A stretch of 64,000 bases of DNA from Paracoccus everestensis (GCF_021491915.1 NZ_CP090836.1:186001-250000); one strand, 5' to 3'. Numbered from the stretch's first letter, positions 1 through 11,271 are shown. The notes: generated by a model from the letters alone, not told the origin. Made by a program: numbers and translations.

Positions 1-370
1 CCACCGTGATCGCACCGTCGGGCAGGCGGTCCAGCCGGTCGGGCCATTCGATCAGGCAGATGGCGTCCGCCAGCGCCTCGTCCAGGCCCAGTTCGGCCAG
101 TTCCGACGGATCGGACAGGCGATACAGGTCGGCGTGCCAGATCTCGGTGCCCATGGGGTCGTCATAGGTCTGGACCAGGGTGAATGTCGGGCTGGGCACG
201 TCCTCGGCCGCATCGCCCTGGCGGGCGCGGATGAAGGCCCGGGCGAAATGGGTCTTGCCTGCCCCCACCGGCCCGTCCAGCAGGATCGTCTGGCCGGGCC
301 GCAGCGTGGCGGCCAGCATCCGCGCCAGGGCGGCGGTCAGGGTTTCATCTGCGGGCAGGCGCGTGGTCAT
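1..370 (-). CDS. tsaE: TsaE, tRNA t6A biosynthesis ATPase (3' end outside window)
   Basis: Translating the minus strand from an ATG at 370 gives an open frame running off the left edge, 123 codons visible. A P-loop, GPVGAGKT, lies at about residues 33-40. It is followed by the TsaE-typical SPTFTLVQTYD and the HADLYRL segment. TsaE is the ATPase partner of TsaB and TsaD in making N6-threonylcarbamoyladenosine on ANN-decoding tRNAs. The missing part is the C-terminal end. It diverges from the SH3 gene that begins at 474. The family call is based on motif order and is secure. Confidence 0.9.
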   Translation of the reverse strand, partial: MTTRLPADETLTAALARMLAATLRPGQTILLDGPVGAGKTHFARAFIRARQGDAAEDVPSPTFTLVQTYDDPMGTEIWHADLYRLSDPSELAELGLDEALADAICLIEWPDRLDRLPDGAITV

Positions 371-473
371 GGGATGTTTCTAGCGGCTTCGTCCTGCGGG
401 GGGAACCATCCGTGAACGGATCGCGTGCCTTGTGGCACCAAAGCCGCTAGACTGGCCGGCAAAGGAGGCCTCC

Positions 474-1076
474 ATGTTCCGCACCGCTTTCATCCTGACC
501 CTGGCCCTTGCCGGGCCTGCCGCCGCCACGCAGGAATATATCCTGCCCACGCTGTTCGACGTGGCGGGGGTGGCATCCGACGACGTCCTGAATATCCGGG
601 CCGAGCCGACCGCCACGTCCGCGATCATCGGCACCCTGGCCCCCGACGCCCAGCGGATCGAGGTGGTCGAGGAACGCCGGGGCTGGGCGCGCATCAACAC
701 GGCCGACGGGACGGGCTGGGTTTCGGCGCGATACCTGTCCTATCGCGTCGATGTCTGGGAGCCGGGCGAACTGCCGCCCGCTTTCCGCTGCCTGGGAACC
801 GAGCCGTTCTGGGACGCCAAGGTGGAAGGCGGCGATCTGGTCCTGCGCAGTCCTGATGATCAGGGGGGCGACCGCCGTCCCGTGCAGGGGGTGCTGGACA
901 CCGGCGTCTTCCGCGATCCGGCGCGGGTGGTCGTGGCGCAGGACATGACGCTGTTCTCGCATCCGCAGATCTGTTCGGACGGGATGTCCGACCGGCTGTT
1001 CGGGTTGGCGGCAACGCTGGTGCTGCATGGCGACCAGCCAAGGCTGCTGTCGGGGTGCTGCACGATCCAGCCCTAG
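474..1076 (+). CDS. Secreted SH3-domain protein with GTEPFW C-terminal module
   Basis: The protein is 200 aa. The ATG at 474 was chosen because AAAGGAGG sits 5 bases upstream and a clear signal peptide follows (residues 1-19, ending AAAT). Residues about 35-90 form a bacterial SH3 domain (VLNIRAEP, then GWARI and GWVSARYL). The C-terminal half starts with CLGTEPFW (about 106-113), a motif seen in small exported proteins of the COG3650 type, and ends with paired cysteines (GCC). It probably acts in the periplasm or on the cell wall; no enzymatic role can be read from it. A GTG at 432 is in frame but would bury the signal peptide. Confidence 0.75.
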   Translation: MFRTAFILTLALAGPAAATQEYILPTLFDVAGVASDDVLNIRAEPTATSAIIGTLAPDAQRIEVVEERRGWARINTADGTGWVSARYLSYRVDVWEPGELPPAFRCLGTEPFWDAKVEGGDLVLRSPDDQGGDRRPVQGVLDTGVFRDPARVVVAQDMTLFSHPQICSDGMSDRLFGLAATLVLHGDQPRLLSGCCTIQP

Positions 1077-1105
1077 TGCCGGGGTTCGCGCCGCCACCCT
1101 GCCGG

Positions 1106-1942
1106 TCAGTTCAACCCCAGCACGTCCTGCATGTCGTATTCGCCCGGCCCCTTGTCCTGGCCCCAGATCGCCGCGCGGATGGCGCCGCGCGCGAAGATCG
1201 CCCGGTCGGTCGCCAGGTGGCGCAGCACGATCCGTTCGCCCTCGCCTGCGAAGACCACGTCATGTTCGCCCACCACATCGCCGCCGCGAATGGCGGCAAA
1301 GCCGATGGAACCCGGCACCCGCGCCCCGGTGATCCCCTCGCGCGCCGGGGTGCGCAGTTCGGCAAGCGTCGCCCCGCGCCCCTCGGCGGCGGCCTCGCCC
1401 AGCATCAGGGCGGTGCCCGACGGCGCATCGACCTTCATGCGGTGATGGGCCTCGACCACCTCGATGTCCCAATCCTCGCCCAGGACGGCGGCGACCTTGC
1501 GGGTCAGGCCGGTCAGCAGGTTCACCCCCAGGCTCATGTTGCCCGCACGGATGATCGGCGCGTGGCGGGCGGCGGCCTTGAGGCAGTCCAGATGCGATTG
1601 TTCAAGGCCCGTGGTGCCGATGACATGGACCGCACGCGCCTGCGCGGTCAGTTCGGCGAATGCCACGGTCGCGGCGGGTGCGGTAAAGTCGATCACCGCT
1701 TGGGCCTGCGCGATCACCGCGACCGCATCGTCGCTGACCGTCACGCCGAGCGGTGCCGCTCCCATCGCCTCGCCCACGTCGCGCCCGATCCAGGGATGGC
1801 CGGGCCGTTCCAGGGCGCCGGCCAGCCGCACATGGGGGTTTTCCCCCAGCAGCCGGATCAGCATCTGCCCCATCCGACCCGATGCGCCGGTGACGATGAT
1901 CCCCGGCAGGGCGGGCGCGTCCGTGTTCTGCAAGTCGCTCAT
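1106..1942 (-). CDS. dapB: 4-hydroxy-tetrahydrodipicolinate reductase
   Basis: DapB reduces 4-hydroxy-tetrahydrodipicolinate with NAD(P)H in the lysine/diaminopimelate pathway in the cytoplasm. The 278-aa product has the nucleotide-binding GASGRMGQ at 19-26 and the active-site EAHHRMK and VDAPSGTA run at about 164-178 (catalytic His and Lys present). Length matches the family (about 270). The open frame extends 190 codons further upstream, but homology starts just after the ATG at 1942. It diverges from rbfA with about 70 bases between starts. Confidence 0.95.
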   Translation of the reverse strand: MSDLQNTDAPALPGIIVTGASGRMGQMLIRLLGENPHVRLAGALERPGHPWIGRDVGEAMGAAPLGVTVSDDAVAVIAQAQAVIDFTAPAATVAFAELTAQARAVHVIGTTGLEQSHLDCLKAAARHAPIIRAGNMSLGVNLLTGLTRKVAAVLGEDWDIEVVEAHHRMKVDAPSGTALMLGEAAAEGRGATLAELRTPAREGITGARVPGSIGFAAIRGGDVVGEHDVVFAGEGERIVLRHLATDRAIFARGAIRAAIWGQDKGPGEYDMQDVLGLN

Positions 1943-2014
1943 GAGGGCCTCCGGCTGTCTTTCCCGCGTCATATCCCGTTGCGGCGCGGCCCGCGACCCC
2001 CTACATCGGGACGC

Positions 2015-2434
2015 ATGGCACAGAACCGTTATTCCCATGGCTCCGGCCCCTCGCAGCGCCAGCTTCGCGTGGGCGAGCTGATCCGCCGCACCTTGTCCGA
2101 CGTGCTGGCGCGCGCCGACGTGCATGACCCGGACCTCAACCGCCATTCGATCACCGTGGGCGAGGTTCGGATGTCCACCGACCTGAAGGTCGCGACCGCC
2201 TTTGTCCTGCCCTTGGGCGGGCAGGGGGCCGAGGACGCCCTGGCCGCACTGCGTCGCAATACGTCCGAATTGCGGCATCTGGTCGCCAAGGCGATGACGC
2301 TGAAATACGCGCCCCAACTGAAGTTCCACCTGGACGAGACCTTTGACCGGATGGACGACACCCGCCGCCTGTTCGCCGACGAACGCGTCCGCCGCGACGT
2401 GGAAGCCGTGGACAAGGATGACGATGAGGATTGA
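2015..2434 (+). CDS. rbfA: Ribosome-binding factor A
   Basis: RbfA is a small KH-fold protein that binds the 30S subunit and helps mature the 5' end of 16S rRNA. The 139-aa product shows the family pattern: [17 protein letters not shown] at the start, the [14 protein letters not shown] beta-strand region, and [28 protein letters not shown] near the end. The tail is acidic and charged (DKDDDED). Its stop overlaps the start of the next gene by 11 bases, which suggests a co-transcribed set with truB, a common rbfA partner. Confidence 0.95.
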   Translation: MAQNRYSHGSGPSQRQLRVGELIRRTLSDVLARADVHDPDLNRHSITVGEVRMSTDLKVATAFVLPLGGQGAEDALAALRRNTSELRHLVAKAMTLKYAPQLKFHLDETFDRMDDTRRLFADERVRRDVEAVDKDDDED

Positions 2435-3179
2435 CCTGCGCCCCCTGGGCGTGGCGTTCGGGATGCTGCTTGCCTGGGCGATCCCGGCGGCGGCGGATGG
2501 CTGCGGGCGCATGACCCATGACGGCCAGGGCTATGTCGTCTGCGAGGTGTCGGCCGACCGGGAACCTGCGCTGCGGCTGTGGCAGGACGATGCCAGCGGC
2601 CAGCCGCTGCGCAACTTCGCCAATGTCCGCGCGACCCTGGGCCAGGGCGAAAGCCTGGCCTTCGCGATGAACGCGGGAATGTATCACGCCGATTATCGCC
2701 CCGTGGGCCTGTTGGTCATCGACGGGGTGGAACTGCAACCCATCGTCACGGGCGCCAGCCGCGACAATTTCGGGATGCTGCCCAATGGCGTCTTCTGTAC
2801 TGGCGGCGCGCGTCCCTTCCAGGTGATCGAAAGCCGCGCCTTTGCCGATGCGCGCCCCGACTGCCGCCTTGCCACGCAATCCGGGCCGATGCTGGTCATC
2901 GACGGCGACCTGCATCCGCGCTTTCTGGTCGATTCGGACAGCCGCCATGTCAGGAACGGCGTCGGCGTCTCGCCCGATGGCCAGACGGCATGGTTTGCGA
3001 TTTCCAACCGGGCGGTGACCTTCCACGAATTCGGGCGGCTGTTCCGCGACGGGCTGGGCGTGCGCGACGCGCTGTATTTCGACGGATCCATCAGCCGGCT
3101 TTACGCACCGGGGGTCAGCCGGGCGGATTTCGGGCGTTCGCTGGGACCGATCATCGGGCTGGTGGACAGCGCCGGTTGA
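2424..3179 (+). CDS. Exported phosphodiester glycosidase-like (DUF2233/NAGPA) protein
   Basis: The protein is 251 aa with a signal peptide ending around residue 24 (IPAAAD). The AMNAGMYH motif at about 81-88, then GLLVID and PNGVF, and the later [11 protein letters not shown] and RHVRNGVGV blocks match the phosphodiester glycosidase/DUF2233 fold, which removes sugars from phosphodiester-linked glycans in characterised relatives. The substrate here is unknown. The ATG at 2424 lies inside the end of rbfA, so translation is probably coupled. Finding an exported enzyme between rbfA and truB is unusual. Confidence 0.8.
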   Translation: MRIDLRPLGVAFGMLLAWAIPAAADGCGRMTHDGQGYVVCEVSADREPALRLWQDDASGQPLRNFANVRATLGQGESLAFAMNAGMYHADYRPVGLLVIDGVELQPIVTGASRDNFGMLPNGVFCTGGARPFQVIESRAFADARPDCRLATQSGPMLVIDGDLHPRFLVDSDSRHVRNGVGVSPDGQTAWFAISNRAVTFHEFGRLFRDGLGVRDALYFDGSISRLYAPGVSRADFGRSLGPIIGLVDSAG

Positions 3180-3231
3180 CCTTGCGCCAGTGGCTGGCTA
3201 TGCCGCCGCCTTCCGTTTGCAAGGGGATCCC

Positions 3232-4125
3232 ATGGCACGCAAGAAGGGCCGCGACATCAATGGCTGGCTGATCGTGGACAAGCCCGCGGGCGTCGGCTCG
3301 ACGGCGGTGGTGGCCAAGGTCCGCTGGGCGCTGGATGCGAAAAAGGCAGGCCATGCCGGCACGCTGGACCCTGACGCGACCGGCGTGCTGGCCGTGGCCC
3401 TTGGCGAGGCGACCAAGACCGTCGCGGCCGTGACGGACGCGCTGAAATGCTATGACTTCACGGTCAACTGGGGGGTCGAGACCGCGACCGACGATGCCTC
3501 GGGCGAGGTTGTCCGCAGGTCCGATTCCCGCCCCGACCGCGCCTCGATCGAGGCCGCGCTGCCCGCCTTTACCGGCAATATCATGCAGGTTCCCCCGGCC
3601 TTTTCCGCCGTCAAGGTCGATGGCGAGCGCGCCTATGACTTGGCGCGCGAGGGCGAGGATCTGGATCTGGCCGCGCGTCCCCTGTGGGTTCAAAGCCTGA
3701 CCTTGCTGGATTGCGATACCGACACCGCGCGGCTGGAGATGATCTGCGGCAAGGGCGGTTATGTGCGATCCATCGCGCGCGACCTGGGCCGGGCGCTGGG
3801 CTGCCTGGGCCATGTGGCGCATCTGCGCCGCACCTGGTCGGGGCCGTTCGAGGCCAGCGAGGGCGTTGCCTTCGACAAGATCGACCGAAGCGCGCAGGAC
3901 TGGCTGGACAGCCAGCTTCTGCCTCTGGAAATTGCGCTGGGCGACCTGCCCATGCTGCGCGCCACGCCCGAAGGGGCGGTCCGCATCCGCAACGGCAATC
4001 CGGGCCAGGTGACAGGATCGGCGGAATGGGGCGATCTGGTCTGGGTCGCGGATGCCAAGGGGCCGGTCTGCATTGGGCGATATCAAGGCGGGCTGGTGCA
4101 GCCCGAACGGGTCTTCAACCTTTAG
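3232..4125 (+). CDS. truB: tRNA pseudouridine(55) synthase
   Basis: TruB isomerises U55 of the T-loop in tRNA. The 297-aa protein contains the catalytic-Asp motif [14 protein letters not shown] (Asp at about 46), the substrate-loop GEATKT, and [10 protein letters not shown] in the second half, followed by a PUA-like C-terminus. The ATG at 3232 is preceded by AAGGGG. An in-frame start at 3190 would add residues without homology. Its stop codon overlaps the thiQ stop from the other strand by 3 bases (convergent genes). Confidence 0.95.
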   Translation: MARKKGRDINGWLIVDKPAGVGSTAVVAKVRWALDAKKAGHAGTLDPDATGVLAVALGEATKTVAAVTDALKCYDFTVNWGVETATDDASGEVVRRSDSRPDRASIEAALPAFTGNIMQVPPAFSAVKVDGERAYDLAREGEDLDLAARPLWVQSLTLLDCDTDTARLEMICGKGGYVRSIARDLGRALGCLGHVAHLRRTWSGPFEASEGVAFDKIDRSAQDWLDSQLLPLEIALGDLPMLRATPEGAVRIRNGNPGQVTGSAEWGDLVWVADAKGPVCIGRYQGGLVQPERVFNL

Positions 4126-4826
4126 CCCAGATAGGCGCGCAGCCCCGGCGGCGGGTTGTCCAGCAGCAGCCCGGTTGGCACCGGTGGATGAGCCATGCCG
4201 CCATCGACCAGGATCGTCTGCGGCGCGAAGCTGCGGGCATCGCCGGGATCATGCGTGACCATCAGGACCGTAGCCTCGGTTTCATCGGCGATCCGCGCCA
4301 GCAGGGCCAGCATTTCCCCCTTCAATGCCGGTCCAAGCGCCGCGAAGGGTTCGTCCAGCAGCAGCACGGGACGCGCGCGCAGCAGCACGCGGGCCAGGGC
4401 CACGCGCCCTTGCTGGCCGCCCGACAGGTTGGCGGGGCGGCGCGTCTCCATCCCCTCCAACCCGACCTCGGCCAGCACCTGCGCCACGCGGGCACGCTGC
4501 GGATCGGACAGGCGCAGATCCGGGCGCAGGCCAAGGCCCACGTTCTGCGCGACCGTGAGATGCGGGAACAGGTTCTGGTCCTGGAACAGCGTCGATACCG
4601 GGCGCCGACCGGGCGAAAGGGTGGTGATGTCCTGCCCCGCCACGCGGATCCTTCCCCGGTCCGGGGCCAGGAATCCCCCCACCAGCGACAGCAGCGTGGA
4701 TTTGCCCGACCCGGACGGACCGATCACCGCGATCCGCGCGCCCTTGGGGATCGACAGATCGGCTGACAGGGTGAAGCTGCCGCGTGAAACATGGATGCCG
4801 TCGAATTCAAGCAAGGTGACCCCCAC
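4122..4826 (-). CDS. thiQ: Thiamine ABC transporter, ATP-binding protein
   Basis: This ATPase energises the thiamine/TPP importer with ThiP and ThiB. It shows Walker [10 protein letters not shown] (about 36-44), Q-loop [12 protein letters not shown], signature LSGGQQGR, Walker [10 protein letters not shown] and switch His in MVTHD. The start is ambiguous: a GTG at 4826 gives 234 aa, close to the usual length, while an ATG at 4850 would add eight residues. Either start overlaps the end of thiP, so translation is likely coupled. It is the last gene of thiB-thiP-thiQ. Confidence 0.93.
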   Translation of the reverse strand: MGVTLLEFDGIHVSRGSFTLSADLSIPKGARIAVIGPSGSGKSTLLSLVGGFLAPDRGRIRVAGQDITTLSPGRRPVSTLFQDQNLFPHLTVAQNVGLGLRPDLRLSDPQRARVAQVLAEVGLEGMETRRPANLSGGQQGRVALARVLLRARPVLLLDEPFAALGPALKGEMLALLARIADETEATVLMVTHDPGDARSFAPQTILVDGGMAHPPVPTGLLLDNPPPGLRAYLG

Positions 4827-6354
4827 GGTCGAAGATCCAGAATAGGCCAAAACTGATCGCCATCAGCAGCACCGCGCAGGCCGAGGCGTCCGCCATGCGA
4901 TAGGAGTTCATCAACTGATACATCTGCAAGGGCAGCGTCGGCCGGTCGCCCGCGAACAATGTGATCACACCCAGATCCCCCATGGCCAGTGCCGCCGCCA
5001 GACCCCCCGTAAAGCCCAGCGACCGGGCCAGGCGCGGCAGGGTCAGGTAACGCAGCCGCGCAAGCCCTCCCATCTCCAGCGAATCGGCCAGCCGCCCGTA
5101 ATCCCTCTGCAAAGTCCGCGCGGCGGGGATCAGCGCCCGCAACCCGAAGGGCAGGGCCATGATCGCGTTGACCCCTACGGTCAGCGGCAAGGCCAGCGAT
5201 TGGGGATCAACCCATGGGCGCAGCAGGATGAACAGCCCCGTTCCCAGCACCAGGGGCGAGGCGATCAGCGGCAGCATCCCCGCCGTTTCCACCCACTGCA
5301 TCCGCCCGCGCGCCAGCGACAAGGCCAGCACCAGCGTCAGGATCAAGGCCAAGGTGGCCGAAATCAGCGCCATGACCATGGATCGCAGCGCAGCCTCCCA
5401 AACCTCGGGCGGCAGGGCGGGGATCTGCGGCAAACCGCGCGCCGTCACCGCGCCCATGGGCCAGATCAGGAATCCTGCTGCGACGGTGATCACAAGGGCG
5501 TCGCTGATCCGGCGCCAGCCGCCGGGCGCTGCGGGCATATGCGCGGCATCAAGCCCCGCCCCGAAGGCTGCGGGAATCGCAATCCACCATGCCAGCATCA
5601 TCGCGCAGACGCAGATGCCGATCTGGACCAGCCCTAGGCTTGCCGCCCGGCCCAGGTCGAAGTCGAAGCGGAAGGCCTGATAGATCGCCAGCTCCACCGT
5701 GGTCGCGCGCGGCCCGCCGCCCAGGGCCAGCGCCACGGTGAAGCTGGTCAGGCAGACCAGGAACACCGCCAGCCAGACCCCCGGCAGCACCGCCCGCAGC
5801 ATCGGCCGTTCCAGATGCCGCGCCACGTCGCGGGGGCCGAAGCCCAGGGATGCGGCCAGCCGGAAGCGTTCGGCGGGGATTGCCTGCCAGCCTTGCAGGA
5901 TCAGCCGCACGGACAAGGGCAGGTTGAAGAACACGTGCGCCAGGATCACGCCCTGCCAGCCATAGATGCTGACCTCGGGCAATCCGGCAAGCCGCAAGGC
6001 ATCGTTGATCGCGCCGTTACGGCCAAAGACCGCGATCAGCCCCATGATCGCCACGATCACCGGCAGGATGAAGGGCGCGCCCAACAGCGTGACCAGGGCC
6101 GACCGTCCGGGAAAGCGCCGCCGGGCCAGGGCGCGGGCCACGGGAATTGCCAGCGCAGACGACAGGGTGGCGGACAAGGCCGCCTGCCACAGCGTGAACC
6201 AGACCGCGCGCCAGTCCCAGGGGCCAAGCCCGGACAGCCCCTGCGCCTGCCACATGACTGCGGCAAGCGTTCCCCCGATCAGCAGGGCCAGTCCGGTTGC
6301 GGCGACCGCCCCCCCGGCCTCGGCCCGCGTCAGCCGGAAAATGCCCGCAGCCAT
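4807..6354 (-). CDS. thiP: Thiamine ABC transporter, permease
   Basis: The inner-membrane channel of the thiamine importer is a 515-aa fused permease with about twelve hydrophobic segments arranged as two homologous halves. Each half ends in a permease EAA-type loop (ERFRLAASLGFGPRDV in the first, GRLADSLEMGGLARLRY in the second). Length agrees with known ThiP (about 530). It starts 25 bases inside the end of thiB and overlaps thiQ, consistent with one operon under the upstream riboswitch. Confidence 0.93.
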   Translation of the reverse strand: MAAGIFRLTRAEAGGAVAATGLALLIGGTLAAVMWQAQGLSGLGPWDWRAVWFTLWQAALSATLSSALAIPVARALARRRFPGRSALVTLLGAPFILPVIVAIMGLIAVFGRNGAINDALRLAGLPEVSIYGWQGVILAHVFFNLPLSVRLILQGWQAIPAERFRLAASLGFGPRDVARHLERPMLRAVLPGVWLAVFLVCLTSFTVALALGGGPRATTVELAIYQAFRFDFDLGRAASLGLVQIGICVCAMMLAWWIAIPAAFGAGLDAAHMPAAPGGWRRISDALVITVAAGFLIWPMGAVTARGLPQIPALPPEVWEAALRSMVMALISATLALILTLVLALSLARGRMQWVETAGMLPLIASPLVLGTGLFILLRPWVDPQSLALPLTVGVNAIMALPFGLRALIPAARTLQRDYGRLADSLEMGGLARLRYLTLPRLARSLGFTGGLAAALAMGDLGVITLFAGDRPTLPLQMYQLMNSYRMADASACAVLLMAISFGLFWIFDRGGHLA

Positions 6355-7310
6355 TCGTCAAGCGCAGGCTGACGCAGTGCCTCGGCCTCGTCCTCGGAAT
6401 AGAACAGGGTCTTTTCGGGGCGCGGCAGGTCGCGCATGACCTGCGGCCAGTCATCCTGGGGCAGCTTGGCGGGCAGCGACCAGTTGGCCAGCGGAATGAT
6501 CGTCTGGAACTCGGGCGTCAGGATCCAGTCCATGAAGGCTTGCGCCAGTTCCGGCTGGTCGGTGGTGCGAAGCTGGGCCGCGACCTCGGTCATGAAGTAG
6601 TGGCCTTCGGGGAAGATGGCGGCCCTCTTGGTCGTGTCGTCCTCCTCGGCGATGTGATAGGCGGGCGAGGTGGTATAGGACAGGACCATGTCGGCCTCGC
6701 CCTCGGTGAACATCCCATAGGATTCCGACCAGCCCTTGGTCACGGTCAGCACCTTGGGCGCCAGCTTGGCCCAGGCGTCCGGCGCCTGGTCGCCATAAAC
6801 CGATTTCACCCACAAAAGCAGCGCCAGCCCTGACACGGACGACCGCGGATCCTGGATCACAATCTTCATGTCGTCGGGCGCCTCCAGCAATTCGGCGAAA
6901 CTGGCGGGCGGGTTCTGCAACCGGGTTTCGTCATAGACAAAGGCCGTCTCGCCCCAGTTGTAGGGCAGGAAGATGTCGTCGGTCCATTCGATGGGCAGCG
7001 ACAGATCGCCCGTGTCCTGCCCATGCGGCGCGAAAAGGCCGGATGCACGGGCGCGGGCGGTCACGTCGGTGTTCAGGCCGAAGACGATGTCGGCCTCAGT
7101 CCGCTCGCCCTCCATCAGCACGCGGGACAACTCGTCCCCGGTGACGAAGCGCAGGTCGCAGTTGCAGAAGGCCTCGAACCCTTCCTCGATCTTCGGGCCG
7201 GGGCCCCATTCGCTGGTGATGGATTCGCCCGCATAGACGGTCAGGACGGGCTTGTCCTGCGCAATGGCCGGGGTCGCCGCCAGCAGAACAAGCATCAGGG
7301 GCAGTTTCAT
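6330..7310 (-). CDS. thiB: Thiamine ABC transporter, periplasmic binding protein
   Basis: ThiB captures thiamine or its phosphates in the periplasm. The 326-aa product has a signal peptide (residues 1-17, ending AIAQ) and the family's LTVYAGESITSEWGPGP start, CNCDLRF, FGLNTD, and WSESYGMFTEGEADMVLSYTTSPAYH, which contributes to ligand binding in relatives. It is the first gene of the operon, directly downstream of a TPP riboswitch on the same strand. Confidence 0.95.
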   Translation of the reverse strand: MKLPLMLVLLAATPAIAQDKPVLTVYAGESITSEWGPGPKIEEGFEAFCNCDLRFVTGDELSRVLMEGERTEADIVFGLNTDVTARARASGLFAPHGQDTGDLSLPIEWTDDIFLPYNWGETAFVYDETRLQNPPASFAELLEAPDDMKIVIQDPRSSVSGLALLLWVKSVYGDQAPDAWAKLAPKVLTVTKGWSESYGMFTEGEADMVLSYTTSPAYHIAEEDDTTKRAAIFPEGHYFMTEVAAQLRTTDQPELAQAFMDWILTPEFQTIIPLANWSLPAKLPQDDWPQVMRDLPRPEKTLFYSEDEAEALRQPALDEWLRAFSG

Positions 7311-7351
7311 CGCTGTCTCCTTTCCAAAAGGGTTCCGAAAGAAAGGACAGC

Positions 7352-7437
7352 GTCACCTTCCCTCCGCCGGTGTTAGCCGGATCAGGTTCAACGGGTCCGC
7401 TTGCGCGTCTCAGCCACATGGCCCCCCGAGGTAGGCC
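7352..7437 (-). promoter_or_regulatory. TPP (THI-box) riboswitch upstream of thiBPQ
   Basis: Read on the minus strand, this leader carries the conserved TPP-riboswitch blocks in order: a CGGGG-rich opening arm, GGCTGAGA, an ACCCG segment, GAACCTGATCCGG, then CTAACACCGGCGGAGGGAA. It lies about 40 bases before the thiB start. TPP binding is known to lower expression of such transporter operons, probably here by hiding the ribosome site; no clear terminator follows it. mutS starts about 50 bases away in the opposite direction. Confidence 0.93.
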
Positions 7438-7485
7438 TGAATGTAGGGATTTCGCGCGCCCGCGCAAGCGGCTAGAACAGCGGCC

Positions 7486-10134
7486 ATGACGAAGGACATG
7501 ACCGATCAGCCCACCCCGATGATGGCGCAGTACCTGGCGATCCGGGACGCCAATCCCGGCGCGCTGCTGTTCTATCGCATGGGCGATTTCTACGAGATGT
7601 TCTTCGACGACGCGGTGGCCGCCGCAAGCGCCCTGGATATCGCGCTGACGAGACGCGGCACCCATGCGGGGGAACCCATCCCGATGTGCGGCGTGCCGGT
7701 CCATGCGGCCGAGGGCTATCTGCTGACGCTGATCCGCAAGGGCTTTCGCGTGGCGATTGCCGAGCAGATGGAGGATCCGGCCGAGGCCAGGAAGCGGGGG
7801 TCGAAATCGGTCGTGGCCCGCGACGTGGTGCGGCTGGTGACGCCCGGCACCCTGACCGAGGAATCGCTGCTGGAGGCGCGGCGGCACAACTATCTGGCCG
7901 CCTTCGCCCAGGTGCGGGATGATTGCGCGCTGGCCTGGGTGGATATCTCCACCGGCGCCTTCCAAGTGATGGACTGCCCGCTGCCGCGCCTGGCGCCCGA
8001 ACTCGCGCGTCTGGCGCCGCGCGAATTGCTGGCCTGCGACGGATCGGGCCTGGACGATCTGGCGGCTGATGCCGGTGCGGCGCTGACCGACCTGCACGCG
8101 TCCGCCTTTGACAGTGCGGCGGGGCAGCGGCGGTTGTGTGCGCTGTATGGAGTAGAGACGCTGGACGGGTTCGGGTCGTTCACCCGCGCCGAACTGGCGG
8201 CCATGGGGGCCATCGTCGATTACCTGGACCTGACGCAGAAGGGAAAGCTGCCCCTGCTGCGCCCGCCGGTGCGCGAACGGGTCGGCGGGGCGATGCAAAT
8301 CGACGCGGCGACCCGGCGCAACCTGGAACTGACGCAGGCGCTGTCTGGCGGGCGCGAGGGATCGCTGCTGTCGGCCATAGACCGGACGGTGACGGCTGCG
8401 GGCGCGCGGCTGCTGGAACGGCGCATCGGCGCGCCATCGCGCGATCTGGCGCTGATCCATGCGCGGCATGACGCGGTGGCGATGCTGGTCGATGATCCCC
8501 GCCTGACCGGCGATCTGCGAACGGCGCTGGCCCGCGTGCCTGACATGGACCGGGCGCTGTCGCGGCTGGCGCTGGACCGGGGCGGGCCGCGCGATCTGGG
8601 GGCGATCCGGGCGGGCTTGGCGCAGGGCGCGGCCATCGCGGCGCGGCTGCCCGCCGATGCGGCGCCGGTGCTGGCGGATGCCGCGCGCGACCTGACCGGG
8701 CACGACGACCTGATCGGTCTGCTGGACGATGCGCTTGTGGCCGAACCCCCGCTGCTGGCGCGCGACGGCGGTTTCGTGGCAAGCGGTTACGATGACGACC
8801 TGGATCAGACCCGCCGGTTGCGCGACGAGGGGCGGGGCGTGATCGCCGGGATGCAGGCCGATTATGCGGCGCTGGCCGGGGTGCAGAGCCTCAAGATCAA
8901 GCACAACAACGTCCTGGGCTATTTCATCGAGACGACGACGACCCATGCCGAACGCATGATGGCTCCGCCCCTGAACGCGACCTTCATCCATCGCCAGACC
9001 ACCGCCAACCAGATCCGCTTCACCACCGTCGATCTGTCGGAACTGGAAACGCGGATCCTCAACGCCCGCGACCGCGCGTTGGAGATCGAGCGCGGCATCT
9101 TCGACCGGTTGCGCGCGGCGGTGCTGGACCGCGCGGCCCCCATCGGCCAGGCGGCCCGCGCTTTGGCCGAGATCGACCTGGCCGCCGCCTTTGCCGACAT
9201 CGCCACGGGCGAAGGCTGGACGCGGCCCCTAGTCGATGACAGCCGCGCCTTTGTCATCGAAGGAGGGCGCCACCCGGTCGTGGAACGCGCCTTGAAGCGC
9301 AAGGCGGAAAGCTTTGTCGCCAATGACTGCGCGCTGACCGAAGGCGACACCCCCGCGATCTGGCTGCTGACCGGGCCGAACATGGCGGGCAAGTCCACCT
9401 TTCTGCGCCAGAACGCGCTGATCTCCGTGCTGGCCCAGGCTGGTGCCTTCGTGCCCGCCCGCCGCGCCCATATCGGCTTGGTCAGCCAGCTTTTCAGCCG
9501 CGTGGGCGCCGCCGACGACCTGGCGCGGGGACGCTCCACCTTCATGGTCGAAATGGTCGAAACCGCCGCGATCCTGAACCAGGCCGATGACCGGGCGCTG
9601 GTGATTCTGGACGAGATCGGGCGCGGTACCGCGACCTGGGACGGGCTGTCCATCGCCTGGGCGGTGATGGAGCATCTGCACGAAACGAACCGCTGCCGCG
9701 CGCTCTTCGCCACCCATTACCACGAGATGACGGCGCTTTCCGCCAAGCTGGACGGCGTGGAAAACGCCACCGTCGCGGTGCGCGAATGGGAAGGCGAGGT
9801 GATCTTCCTGCATGAGGTTCGCAAGGGCGCCGCCGACCGCAGCTATGGCGTGCAGGTGGCGCGGCTGGCGGGGCTGCCCGCATCCGTGGTCGAACGCGCC
9901 CGCGCCGTGCTGGACGCGCTGGAGTCGGGTGAACGCGAGGGCGCGGCCCGCCCCGCCGCCCTGATCGACGACCTGCCCCTGTTCCGCGCCGTGCCGCCCG
10001 CGCCTGTTGCGCCAAGGGCCAAGGAAAGCCCGCTTGAGGCGCGGATGAAGGACATCCATCCCGACGCCCTGTCCCCGCGCGAGGCGCTGGACCTGATCTA
10101 TGAACTGAAGGCCCTGAGCAAGGAAACCGCATGA
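7486..10134 (+). CDS. mutS: DNA mismatch repair protein MutS
   Basis: MutS recognises mismatches and recruits MutL. The 882-aa protein has the mismatch-probing GDFYE (about 33-37, the Phe-x-Glu wedge), the Walker [11 protein letters not shown] at about 629-638, STFMVEM, Walker [11 protein letters not shown] and FATHYHEM. Length matches the family. The ATG at 7486 is used; an ATG four codons later is equally possible. Its stop overlaps the aroC start in an ATGA arrangement, an unusual functional pairing that suggests co-transcription. Confidence 0.96.
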   Translation: MTKDMTDQPTPMMAQYLAIRDANPGALLFYRMGDFYEMFFDDAVAAASALDIALTRRGTHAGEPIPMCGVPVHAAEGYLLTLIRKGFRVAIAEQMEDPAEARKRGSKSVVARDVVRLVTPGTLTEESLLEARRHNYLAAFAQVRDDCALAWVDISTGAFQVMDCPLPRLAPELARLAPRELLACDGSGLDDLAADAGAALTDLHASAFDSAAGQRRLCALYGVETLDGFGSFTRAELAAMGAIVDYLDLTQKGKLPLLRPPVRERVGGAMQIDAATRRNLELTQALSGGREGSLLSAIDRTVTAAGARLLERRIGAPSRDLALIHARHDAVAMLVDDPRLTGDLRTALARVPDMDRALSRLALDRGGPRDLGAIRAGLAQGAAIAARLPADAAPVLADAARDLTGHDDLIGLLDDALVAEPPLLARDGGFVASGYDDDLDQTRRLRDEGRGVIAGMQADYAALAGVQSLKIKHNNVLGYFIETTTTHAERMMAPPLNATFIHRQTTANQIRFTTVDLSELETRILNARDRALEIERGIFDRLRAAVLDRAAPIGQAARALAEIDLAAAFADIATGEGWTRPLVDDSRAFVIEGGRHPVVERALKRKAESFVANDCALTEGDTPAIWLLTGPNMAGKSTFLRQNALISVLAQAGAFVPARRAHIGLVSQLFSRVGAADDLARGRSTFMVEMVETAAILNQADDRALVILDEIGRGTATWDGLSIAWAVMEHLHETNRCRALFATHYHEMTALSAKLDGVENATVAVREWEGEVIFLHEVRKGAADRSYGVQVARLAGLPASVVERARAVLDALESGEREGAARPAALIDDLPLFRAVPPAPVAPRAKESPLEARMKDIHPDALSPREALDLIYELKALSKETA

Positions 10135-11246
10135 GCTTCAACACCTTTGGCCGCGTGTTCCGGTTCACCACCTGGGGCGAAAGCCACGGCCCCGCCCTTG
10201 GCGCCACCGTCGATGGCGTCCCGCCGGGCGTGGCCCTGGACGAGGCATATATCCAGCAATTCCTGGACCGCCGCCGTCCCGGCACCTCCAAGCACACCAC
10301 GCAGCGGCGCGAAGCCGACCAGGTCCGCATCCTGTCGGGCGTCTTCGAGGGCCGCACCACCGGCACGCCGATCCAGCTGATGATCGAGAACACCGACCAG
10401 CGGTCCAAGGACTACGGAGAGATCGCGCAGGCCTTCCGCCCCGGCCATGCCGACATCACCTATCACCTGAAATACGGCCATCGCGACTATCGCGGGGGGG
10501 GCCGGTCAAGCGCCCGCGAAACGGCGGCAAGGGTCGCGGCGGGGGGCGTCGCGCAGGCGGTGCTGCGCGAGTTGCTGCCCGATCTGCGGATCACCGGATA
10601 CATGGTGCAGATGGGAACGCTGCATCTGGACCGCGCGAAATTCGACGCCAATGCCATTGCCGAGAACCCGTTCTTCCTGCCGGACGCGACGGCCGTGGAC
10701 CAGTGGTCCGACTATCTGGACGCCATCCGCAAGGACCAGAACAGCGTCGGCGCCGCCATCGAGGTTCTGGTCGAGGGCTGCCCGCCCGGCCTTGGCGCGC
10801 CGGTCTATGCGAAGCTGGACACCGACCTTGCCGCCGCGATGATGTCGATCAATGCCGTCAAGGGCGTCGAGATCGGCGAGGGGATGGGTGCCGCAGCCCT
10901 GACCGGCACCGACAATGCCGACGAGATCCGCATGGGCAATGACGGGCCGATCTATCTGTCGAACCACGCGGGCGGCATTCTGGGCGGTATCAGCACCGGC
11001 CAGCCGATCGTGCTGCGCTTTTCGGTCAAGCCGACCAGTTCGATCACCACGCCGCGCCGCACCATCGACCGCCACGGCAAGGAAATCGACCTGATCACCA
11101 AAGGCCGCCACGATCCCTGCGTGGGGATTCGCGCGGTTCCCGTGGCCGAGGCGATGGCGGCCTGCGTGATCCTGGACCACCTGCTGATGGACAGGGCGCA
11201 GACAGGCGGCCAGCGAGGCCGGATCGGCGAATTGCCGCAAAACTGA
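10131..11246 (+). CDS. aroC: Chorismate synthase
   Basis: AroC converts 5-enolpyruvylshikimate-3-phosphate to chorismate, the last common step to aromatic amino acids, and uses reduced FMN. The 371-aa protein shows all three family signatures: [18 protein letters not shown] near residues 17-34, the [10 protein letters not shown] block at about 123-132, and the C-terminal TPRRTID and HDPCVGIRA. It overlaps the mutS stop codon by four bases. The next gene, pstS, has its own promoter region. Confidence 0.96.
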   Translation: MSFNTFGRVFRFTTWGESHGPALGATVDGVPPGVALDEAYIQQFLDRRRPGTSKHTTQRREADQVRILSGVFEGRTTGTPIQLMIENTDQRSKDYGEIAQAFRPGHADITYHLKYGHRDYRGGGRSSARETAARVAAGGVAQAVLRELLPDLRITGYMVQMGTLHLDRAKFDANAIAENPFFLPDATAVDQWSDYLDAIRKDQNSVGAAIEVLVEGCPPGLGAPVYAKLDTDLAAAMMSINAVKGVEIGEGMGAAALTGTDNADEIRMGNDGPIYLSNHAGGILGGISTGQPIVLRFSVKPTSSITTPRRTIDRHGKEIDLITKGRHDPCVGIRAVPVAEAMAACVILDHLLMDRAQTGGQRGRIGELPQN

Positions 11247-11271
11247 CGCGAAACTTTCAAAGATCCGGCGT

